A stretch of 64,000 nt of DNA, taken from the NCBI GenBank assembly GCA_036426205.1, contig CM071568.1, forward strand, positions 46,082,483 through 46,146,482, read 5' to 3'. Source of the stretch: Ascaphus truei (taxonomy: Eukaryota > Chordata > Amphibia > Anura > Ascaphidae). The notes under the pieces were generated by a model. That model ran no database searches. It worked only from the letters and a program-made list of their open reading frames with translations, and had not been told where the DNA came from. The position numbers and the translations under genes are program-made. Positions within the stretch are counted from its first letter, which is position 1. The number at the start of each line of letters is the position of its first letter. Positions 55,030-64,000 of the stretch are shown one piece after another.

Positions 55030-58000
55030 CATTTTACATATACCGGCACAAAAGTGTGCTGATATTGTCAAGAATGATTTTTACACATCTTACAACTCAA
55101 ATGTTTTTTCATTTTATAAGCGTTTTGTAAATATACAGACAAATTAATTACGAATAGGGTTAAAAGCAGGGCAAAAATGAAGCTCAGCATTCATTTCTCT
55201 AATTAAAACAACCCCTTCACTTTTTCAGAAGACATGGGATGCACCTAAAAATAAAACAGTGGTCTCTCACAGTCTGTGTGTGATTTTCCCTTTGGAAAGC
55301 TATTTTCTCTCTGTTAGAAGACTCACGGGACCAGGGTGCCATGGACATAGAGTGAGTTACTGTCACATGGCCCACCGATGTCAGCAAAGAAGAGGCGCGT
55401 GTTGTAAACTCATCCAAGCAGGTAGTGTAGTTCTTAGAACTCCCGCATAGAATGGACTGCAAAGGCACGAGCGGATCTAATCCAGCAATGTGCCTTGGTT
55501 GATTATACCCCCCATGTATAAAAGAACAGATGCATATGTAAGATAAATAAACCCATTCACAGATGAAGAAGCTGGTAATGTAACGCGTCGCCATGACAAA
55601 AAAATAAATCAATTTGAGGTGTTAAACATGTGCTACTACTCGGATGTAGAAAAAACGAAAACGTATAAAAGACAGGAATCCCCCGAATGATTAATAAAAA
55701 ATACGTAGTTGATTAAAAAGTATACATTTATATCAAAATCCAAAATAAAGTATTTTCTTATTGTGGATTTTAATAACCTCCTAGGAAATAAAGCAGCAAG
55801 TACTTCTGTTTTTTTGGGGGGGTTTTTTAACGGGAAAAATACAGTTTTTTTTTTTTACTCTAACGTACGGCATATCATATGTGCAGCAAATGTTTTCCAT
55901 AAAAATGACTTTAATTAGGGTCAACAAAATATGAAAGTAAAGTAAATATCACGCCTTACATCTGCTAACTGAGGGGTTACATCTAAAAACTAACTTTTGA
56001 GAAAGCTAATTTAGTTACCAAACTGCACCTGTTAATCCTTGTAATAGTTTAATAAACTACAGGATAATGTTCGACAGTAAAAAGAATACAGTTCTCCAGG
56101 TGCACACATGCTAGGGAAGCAGCACACTTTAGGTCAGAGGTTCTCTTTCCTTACCGTGGACAACATGAACGGTTATTAATTATGTGAAGGATCATAATTC
56201 TTGCACTTAACCTTGATCATTTCCATATTTTTTTAGTTGCATAATATTTATTTCAGCAACACTGGACCTAGATTTACAGATCAGTCTTCGTTGGTTTTAG
56301 AAAAGGTATGGACAGCAAGAGAGCTGACCAAAGTGAGTTTGGAAGATATTTAGGGAACACCTCTGAAATCTTTTTAGGCCACGTGAGGCTTGCAAAAAGT
56401 ATACCATCCTCTTATCAGAACTGTTATGTAGAACGTATTCCTTAAATGCAAAACCTGATGCAGCCAATTGTATATCTCTAATAATTCCATGAATAGCTTT
56501 GTGGCAAATAGACTATCTCCGGTACGTATATGCAGTATTGTACCACTTCGGCACACAAAATATTAATTTGAGTTACAAGTTGCATCTTGAAAGTACCCCA
56601 GCTGGGGTTTTCTGTGTTAGCCTAAAAGTGGGGTTATCGATGGGCGACCTGCTCTAGCGATATTGGGGGATGATTAAAAACCAAGAAGTGCAGTGGAAAT
56701 AAGCAAATCCCTTTTTATGTAGCTTAAAATAAATTCCTCAAGAGATCTGGGGAACACAAGAGGGTGAGGCCAGGAAGACATTCCAGATGTATGAGTAAGT
56801 ACTAAATATAAAATAATGTGGATATGATTCACAACAACAAATATACCTTTGTAACATTTGCAATCTGATGAATGAAATGGTGCTAAACAATCGACGATTG
56901 TGAGGGTGAAAAAGTCAGATATCCGTCTGTCTTTCAAACTTAGCATTAACTTCTTCAAGATTTAGTAAGTTTGCCACAGGCATAGAGACCAAACGCGATA
57001 AGTGGGTGACAATATTCTAGGAGTTACGGGGATAGAGCTCCAAGACATATTATGCTCTGCAGCATTTTTTAATAAAAAAAAAAAAAATCCCCGTCTTTTC
57101 TCCTAAGCATAAAAATGACATTCGAGATGGACGAATGAGAAGATAGGACACGCCTGGGAGGGTGGGCTTAGTCTGGTCCTATTGTAAAGGTTGTGGATAA
57201 AAAGCCTGTCTTTGGGATATGAAATTAGAATTCAACATAGAGAGTATGTTAGGCTAATTACACACGTGGATTCTCTTATTTTCAACTCTAAGCCCTGTTT
57301 GGAGGAATTATTGTGTGGTAACATATTTAGATTTTCTTGTTTTTACCGTTATTTTACTAAACTGTCTGCATATATTGTACTGTATGTTTCTTGCAACATT
57401 CTTTTTTCTGGAGCTAAGCACTGTACTACTTTTGTATACACAATATAAATTGTAGTAAGTATTGTCTTTGGGCTCTAATTGAACTTGGCACGTTTTGAAA
57501 AAACTAACTGCTTTTTCGGTCACAATTTTGCTACAAAAGATTCTGTGTTGATTTCATATTTGTCTTAGTAAACGAGGACCAAGGACCTCTAGAGATAAGA
57601 CTTCTTTTTTATTTATTTTTTTATCCTTGGTGGTGGCAGTGATTTAAGGTTATATTTGTGACGGATTGAGGGGAGATATTACGTGTTTAAGGGACCCTGC
57701 AGGGAGAAGAGGGGATTAGCTAGATCGCTATATGTATTAACCCTTGTCACATACATAAGTCAAATGTGTGCTGTTCGTGACGAGCACCCTGCAATTTCAA
57801 ACCATTAGTGACAAATGAATTTTCCAACCCTGGAGAGGGTGGCCTCAGTATCTCACATAAACACATGTATTTGTTTATATAATAGATGGACAATTGAGCT
57901 TCTTTTTATTAACAATTTCACAAAAGTTCTTTATTATGATAAGAATGCTAATAATAATAATGTCATTGTATTAGCTCTTTTTATTCTTTATATTTATAAA

Positions 58001-58160
58001 CTGCTACTACTGAATCCAGCTTTCACAAGGGCAAGGACTAACCTGCAGAGGTTACAGTCTTTGGTGTGTACCTTCTAAACATAATATATTTATTTAAATA
58101 ACAATAAATAAAAAAAGTAATCAGTAATGGGATACAGTATTCGCCAATTGATCTAAAACT
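55030..58160. other. Intronic sequence; possible hammerhead-like phrase at 55560-55600
   Basis: Mostly unrecognised AT-rich sequence. Near 55565, CAGATGAAGAAGCTGG..GTAACGCGTCGCC resembles a decayed hammerhead-like module on the + strand. No VPS13B exon was seen. Confidence 0.4.
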
Positions 58161-58164
58161 GATC

Positions 58165-58385
58165 AACTTGATAATTTTTGTTTCTTATATAGCGCCGACA
58201 GTGTACACAGCGATGTAGATCACATTTTCAGGCACACTGAGTTCCTGCCCCACGGAGATTATAATCTAATTGTGGTGCCTGAGGCACAGGGAGATAAAGT
58301 GATTTACCCAAGGTAACAAGGAGCCGACGCCAGGACTCACCCACTACTAAGGCAGTGTCATTACAGCTACCCCTTGAGCCCTGAT
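58165..58385 (-). mobile_element. L2/MIR-type LINE-SINE 3' fragment
   Basis: On the - strand it contains TTACCTTGGGTAAATCACTT followed by TATCTCCCTGTGCCTCAGGC, the core phrase known from MIR and other CORE-type SINEs. It then has ATTAGATTATAATCTCCGTG and GGCGCTATATAAGAAAC, which is the L2 tail seen elsewhere in this window. Core plus L2 tail is the MIR layout, where the SINE borrows the L2 machinery. Confidence 0.65.
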
Positions 58386-58389
58386 TACG

Positions 58390-59326
58390 TAGTTGAGATT
58401 GTTTCATGTTGACTAGAGGTAAAAATATGCGTATGAACAGATCTACTCAACGCTGGTCACTACTCTGTAGTAAATACGATGCTGGATTGTAACGTTAAAG
58501 TGTTGGACTCCAATAAGAGAAACATTTTCAGTGGGTGATAATGTATGCAGCTCAATAATCTATCTTGTCTCGGTGTAAATGTAGAAGTAGACGTCTGTAA
58601 GTATAGAGGCATGATCTGTACGTTTTATATTATAGCATATTTTGTGGGCAGGTAAAAATGTCTCACGATATAAACAAATCACTCTTAAAAGAGCAGTCCC
58701 ACATAACAGATCCCAAAAAGGAACAACCTATCTGTGTAACTGCCTTCCTTTGAAAGAGTCAATGTTACTCATTTGAATCCTGCCAAAAAATAAGTATATT
58801 TCCCTTTTCTCCAGGCTTGCTGTAATACCGCCTGTAACAGGGAAGCAACCCTGTCTCAATAAGGCTGCAATACAAAGCCTCAGTATTCTGAGACCCCAGC
58901 AGGGAGCTGGTTTATTGCAACTAGACAATTAACCAGTCTCCACCTGGTAATCAGACAGGTTTAAAACTCCTGCTGAAATAGACTCTCTGGATACTGTGTG
59001 CTGATAAGACACCAAGGGAACAGCCCTCTCTTCCAGGGTGCAGCAAACCCGGGAACCTACCAAAGGCTGGACCCTCAACAAACACCCATCCATCGAGAAC
59101 CAGAGACTGACTTGAAGGGCCACCTGCATTGAGGTACCTTTTGAGACTTTGGGGTGATAGAATGGTGAGGGACTGGGAAGTGAGTTAGCCCTAACACAGG
59201 GATAGGTGTTTGTTTATTTTGTTTCTTTTTGTATGCTTTGCCTTGTTAAAGGAACAGGCTCAATAAAGCCAGGTTACAATTTCACCCTAATCAATCTGCA
59301 TTCATGTACCTCTGCGCACACATCTC
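58390..59326. other. Intronic sequence, nothing recognised
   Basis: No exon or repeat boundary that I can name. Confidence 0.45.
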
Positions 59327-59329
59327 CTA

Positions 59330-59887
59330 GGCCAAGGCACCACTGCACGCGCCTGCACACCCGCCTTGCGTCCTGGTGGCACGTGCACGGCCCTTCACCG
59401 CAATCTGTAGGGAGCTTTTTTTTAGGCACGGGGGGGGGCGTGGCCAAAACGGGGGGCACAGCCTTGACTGCTGGGAGACATAGGGCTGGAGGGGAAAGAG
59501 ACCGCTGGAATACACAGGGCTGGAGGGGAAAGAGACTGCTGGGAGACCCCATGCATGGCCCACAGCCTGTTCTGCGGACACCATAGATGGCCCACAACCT
59601 GTTATGCGGACCCAATGCCCATGGGATTAACCCCTGTATTAACCCCTGTGTTGCCAGAACTGCAGAGAAGGGTATTTCCCCTCCTGATATATAAACATGA
59701 GACCCTCCTCTCTGATTGGCTCCCAGGTGCACCATGTGACGCGTCGCCGCACGGGATCACAATCCTGTTGTAGCCCCTGCTGGCTGACGCGTTATAGTGC
59801 GCAGTGAGCCAGGAAGTCACTGGGGACTGCTAGGGAGGAGGTATGGGGCTGATTGCGTGCGCCACCGGCTGCACCGGGGACCTAGCC
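59330..59887. mobile_element. Harbinger-like GC-rich MITE
   Basis: Flanks CTA (59327-59329) and TTA (59888-59890) are an imperfect duplication. The ends are GGCCAAGGCACC and, inverted, GGCTAGGTCCCCGGTGC. The interior has CCGCCTTGC, GGTGGCACGTGCACGG and GACGCGTCGCC blocks shared with 39044-39468. Within it, a GGGCTGGAGGGGAAAGAGAC block occurs twice (59480-59545). Confidence 0.6.
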
Positions 59888-59889
59888 TT

Positions 59890-61095
59890 ACACTGCCAAA
59901 TCAGCATTTTACGTTTATCTGTTTGACCAATGATCGCTTCATAACTACTATACAAACAATGGACAAAACAAACAATTCCCCTCTAGTTTTGAGGACTGAC
60001 ATACAGTCTTACCTTAGCAAAGACATTACACAAAGAGGGTTGTGTGTCAAGATCTGCTACTGTACATGCAAAACGGGAGCAAACAAACTGCACCAGATTA
60101 TCACAGAACAAAATCCCATGGGATAAAAAGGATTGTTCTGCGTTCGTAATTATGGTGAAATTGTGTTTGCCTCCCTAAGGCATAGCAGAAATTAATGTAA
60201 ATAGTTGTGACACCAAATTCAAATGGCACCTCTCATATGCTAAAAATATTACAATATACAAGAAGAAGGGACATATGTCACAAATGAAAGACATTACAAT
60301 AAACATAAATGCTAAATGCTAAATCCTGTTGCATCTGCAAAGTATACAAAATGTCAAACAAATAGCTAATAGCATCACATACTGGGGTTAATACATTTCA
60401 TAATAATTAGTACATTGTTATACAACGGGAATAAAATATGAATATTGTGCATGTATACTGCCCTCCACAGTAGCTTTCAAGTGTATTGTGTATTTGTATC
60501 CTTCACCTAGATCAGCAAGAACCACATCCCTTCTGTCTTTGGAGTTACTAGCGGATTTGATACAATGTTATCTGTGAGTACAACACTGCACTCCTACACG
60601 TGTTCGTATTGGAGAACAGGTTAAAAACCGATCAATTCAAAGTACGTTCTATGGGGAAAAATAAATTCTAATGCTAGCTGCACAGGAATCTCATTAAAGT
60701 AAAACTTGGATCTACTCCAGGGTACATGTAAGAAAGCAAGGACAAGTGAAAGTCTTACTGTGTTGCTGCATGGGCTGAAAATGAATTTCTCCTCATTAAA
60801 TGGTCTTGAAAGATGCAGTCCCTTTTAATAAAAGTACATTTAAACGGGGATAAAGTGCAACATGTTTCCTGAAATATTTAATATTGATTTCAAAATCTGA
60901 TTTATGTGCGATAGCTTTTTAAACGCAGTCATGTAAGCATAATTATTTTTAAATGGAATTCTTAAATGCTGCAGTGATTCCTATGATGCAGTGCCAAGAA
61001 TGGATTTTACACAACGTTTCCATACATTTCAAACATCCATGCTGTGAAATTGCAAAGTTCTCCGGTTCTGGAGAAGATTTTTGTACTATTCAGTT
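59890..61095. other. Intronic sequence, nothing recognised
   Basis: AT-rich intron without recognisable features. Confidence 0.45.
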
Positions 61096-61099
61096 TTAA

Positions 61100-61509
61100 A
61101 GGAGCAATCCAAGCTTATTTTTTCTTGTCTTCATTTTTGAATACAGGATTGAAGCAGGGAGTCTCCGGGGCTGAACCTTGTTACCTTCAGCTCTGGGGAC
61201 CCCCTGCTTCCGAAGATACTTACCTCCGAAGGGGTTGCCGGTATCTTCTGCAGTTTAAAGCCCCTGGTCACATTGGCCAATAGGAAGCTGCACTGGATGA
61301 GGTCACGGCTTCCTATTGGCCTGCAAGGCCCGGGAGCTTTCAAAAGTGGCCACAATGTTAACCCTGGAGTGGCTGCTGGCACCAACTATGGAGGTAAGTA
61401 CCTGCGGAAGCAGGGGGTTCTCAGAGTTGAAATTAATGGGGTTCAGCTCCGGAAACGACCTGCTTCATTCCTACATTAAAAAAAAATACAAACGGCTTGG
61501 ATTGCCTCT
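61100..61509. mobile_element. T2/Kolobok-like MITE with TTAA duplication
   Basis: TTAA lies at 61096-61099 and 61510-61513. The ends AGGAGCAATCCAAGC and, inverted, AGAGGCAATCCAAGC differ at two or three positions. The interior is palindromic, with GAAGCAGGGAGTCTCCGG on one side and a diverged complement on the other, plus CTTCCTATTGGCC/GGCCAATAGGAAG. No coding sequence. Confidence 0.8.
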
Positions 61510-61818
61510 TTAATGAAGCTGAACTCTTCTCCTGCACAGTATGTATCTCTTCACTTGTACAGCACCAGCCATGCGCTCCCCAGCTGTAATCCACGTGAGA
61601 AAAGAATAGGAGACATAATAGGAATAAGTGCTACAGTAAAGTGAACAATAAGAAAAGGAGTCCAGGCCCCGTAGAGTGGTACATAGGGAGGACCTACAGC
61701 GGCAGTACAAGGGTGTTATGGAAAGTGTGTATGGGATGTATAGGACTAGTTAAAGGTCTAGTACTTTGGGGTTACTCAAATGCCTCTTTAAAGAATTGTA
61801 ATTTCAGATGGGTCTTAA

Positions 61819-62205
61819 AGGAGCAATTCAAGCGTCATCTAAAAATATTTTTTAACATAGCATTGAAGCAGGAGATCTCCGGTGCTGAACCCCATTAATT
61901 TCCGTTCAGGGGACCCCCTACTTCCCAAGATACAGACCTCCATATGGGGTCCCGGTACCTCAGCAAAGTTTACAGCTCCTGTGTCACGTGGGTCAATAGG
62001 AAGCCGAACCTGATGACGTTACGGCTTCCTATTAGCCCGCACGGCGTGGGAGCTTGGGATTGCCGTCATTATGTGAACCCCGATAGCTGAGCCACTACCG
62101 GCAACCCCTACAGAAGTATCTCGGGAAGCAGGGGGTCCCTGGAGCTGAAATTAATGGGGTTCAGCTCCAGAGTCCCCCCGATTCAATCCTGTAATTAAAA
62201 AATAT
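61819..62205. mobile_element. T2/Kolobok-like MITE, second copy
   Basis: TTAA stands at 61815-61818 and the left end is AGGAGCAATTCAAGC. The same internal blocks as 61100-61509 run to about 62200, where the right end cannot be recognised. The two copies lie in the same orientation 310 bp apart. Confidence 0.65.
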
Positions 62206-62209
62206 ATAT

Positions 62210-62985
62210 ATTTTAAAACGCAATGCAGCCTGCTCTGCTGCTCCAAAGACAAACAGCCTGCAGTTGAGCACCCCTGATCCAGGACACACGTTTGCTGATC
62301 TGTAATAGTGATACATGCACAACATATCTCCACATAATGGCCCAAACCTCTAATTTTACAATTACTTCACTTAGACGCCAGCACAGTGCTAGGAAATGGT
62401 CTTTACTTGCTTGTATTTTAAGGGATAATTTGCGAGGAAACTGCTTAAGAATAATCCATTGCAATCTATACGATCTTCAAGCAATACCCATATGTAGTCC
62501 AAAGTCACCACAAAACCACATTAGAAGTGGCTGATGCAAGGAACGTGTTTTTGGAAGATATTTCGGTAACATGTTCTGTACTGAAGGATTCTTTGCATCA
62601 TTTTTCCACTACTTAATTAGCCTGCAGAAGAAACTCCAGATGTTACTTTCACGCAAATAGCGGGGGTATCGAGAAATGTTGAAGACATCCGAAATCCATT
62701 AAACAAAAAATGATATTTGCGACTGCCAGATTCAACTCCATGAAATAAGCTAAGAAAGAAAACTTGTACACGAGTTAATTCTACTTAAACACTGCACCTG
62801 CTCCAACGAAAAAGCCCATTCATTTATTGCCAGAAAACGATTAAAACATTCTTTCAATAAAGAGAATGTGCTACATTTTTTCTTCTGTCAGCTTTTTATT
62901 ACTCAAACACATGCATTGCATTTTTGACTGGTGCAGTCGAATGTAATCAGTCTATAAAACCCCCACCCCCAACATAGTGTATAGA
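62210..62985. other. Intronic sequence, nothing recognised
   Basis: No recognisable exon, RNA gene or repeat. Confidence 0.45.
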
Positions 62986-62989
62986 TGTA

Positions 62990-63190
62990 TTATATAAGTC
63001 TTTTAGACTGAGGCACTCCAAAACAACAGGTATGGTGTGGGTACTCTGTAATACACGGGTAACCGTGTACAATAAGTCCATACTAATCACAGGCACTCCC
63101 ATATCGCAGTGATTCACTGATTGGCCTGATGTTTCAGTTCACAATAAAACCTTTTTCAAGAAGAACAACCCGTGGAATAAAAACACCCTT
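62990..63190 (-). mobile_element. PLE-like short repeat with hammerhead-like start
   Basis: On the - strand: CTTGAAAAAGG, a weak GTT..AAC hairpin, CTGAAACATCAGG, then about 150 bp ending GGAGTGCCTCAGTC near 63010. The order matches other hammerhead-like repeats, but the fold is weak. Confidence 0.4.
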
Positions 63191-63314
63191 ACTGAGGATA
63201 ATCAAGGGTGTTGCATACCACTGTTTGTTGTTCTTTACAAATGTTAAATTGTGAATAGAAATGTCGGACCAATAAATTAATCACTGCAATATTGGAGTAC
63301 CTGTGCAGATGCGG

Positions 63315-63315
<1 letters not shown>

Positions 63316-63341
<26 letters not shown>
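63316..63341. repeat. (AT)n microsatellite
   Basis: Uninterrupted AT dinucleotides. Confidence 0.97.
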
Positions 63342-63344
<3 letters not shown>

Positions 63345-63345
<1 letters not shown>

Positions 63346-64000
63346 AAAATATATATTTAAAAACTTTAAAAAGGAAAAACATAAAAAAAATTACAGAATT
63401 TGTATTTATTATAGGTATACTCACTATACAGTATACAGTATGTAATGTATATTTGTAATGTTCCTTTTTAAAGTTTTCCTACTTATTACATACTAAAATA
63501 GTACAGTATATTGAGGCCTCCTTCAAAATAACAACCAATGTGCATTTTATGGTAATTGCTCTAACTCACCACTGCAACTTTGGGATCAATTACGTCTTTA
63601 TACCCTAGTTTAAAGTGCTTCATAAAGTTAAAATTGTCGTTAATTTAAGGTTAAATTTATACAGAACAAAGACATTTTCAAACAGGGTTGTCCCAGTGCC
63701 AAAGAGGGAAGGGTCATGCTGCCCGCAGGATTACCTATAACACAGCAATGCAGTTAGAAATTAAATCTAATTGACCTTCTTAAGCAAATGTAACTATTCT
63801 AAAAACAAAGATGTGTCTGCTTTTGTTTCTCCGGAAACTAGGCACCAATTCCTGTTCTTTGGGGCATATGAAAAGGGGAGTGGTTTGTCAATCAAGAGCT
63901 TCCTCTATCCTCATTCCAGCCTGTCCCCGTCAGAGAGGCAACAATGGGAAAGGAGGAGGCCTGTGTAAACTCTTGTTGAAGACAGTGACATCAAACTAAA
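63345..64000. other. Intronic sequence to the window edge, nothing recognised
   Basis: AT-rich sequence. The short frames at 63771-63999 show no VPS13B similarity. Confidence 0.45.

Overview
The window is nuclear DNA of a vertebrate, most likely a frog. The evidence is eight conserved exons of the vertebrate gene VPS13B, long introns full of transposons, and the repeat types: L1 and L2 LINEs, Penelope-like elements (PLEs) with GIY-YIG endonuclease, T2/Kolobok-type MITEs with TTAA duplications, hAT and Harbinger MITEs. The species cannot be fixed from the sequence alone.

The only host gene I can support is VPS13B (COH1, the gene mutated in human Cohen syndrome), on the + strand. Its exons lie at 4278-4373, 5436-5558, 8026-8163, 16933-17020, 21012-21203, 21437-21606, 22390-22584 and 32064-32188. 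They carry 1127 coding bases in a consistent phase, about 375 codons from the N-terminal tenth to fifth of a protein of about 4000 residues. All have AG acceptors and GT donors. The 5' exons lie before the window; everything after 32188 looks like one intron of more than 31 kb.

Intron content by region. Positions 1-16 kb hold L2 remains, MITEs with clear target duplications, microsatellites and several palindromes. Positions 13.2-16.2 kb hold tandem and inverted repeats built around hammerhead-ribozyme-like folds. A nearly complete 5.9-kb L1 lies antisense at 22.7-28.65 kb, with its 10-bp target duplication intact, a gap in its reverse transcriptase and a tandem duplication in its C-terminal coding region. 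From 39.5 to 51.7 kb there is a cluster of three PLE units: a 5'-truncated + strand copy broken by two later insertions, a 4.7-kb head-to-head inverted pair, and an almost full-length - strand copy. A minisatellite of 16-bp units and long polypurine tracts follow at 51.7-52.5 kb.

The most interesting pattern is a set of short modules with one layout: short stem I, a CTGATGA-like box, a stem-loop II, GAAA, a self-complementary stem III, then a UH-like cleavage position before the other half of stem I. About ten occur, in different repeat families, some on the same strand as a PLE reverse transcriptase. The best, at 14076-14115 (-) and the paired copies at 43397-43437 (-) and 45876-45916 (+), keep almost every type I hammerhead element. 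Several sit in head-to-head inverted dimers, which suggests one recurring way in which these elements insert or rearrange.
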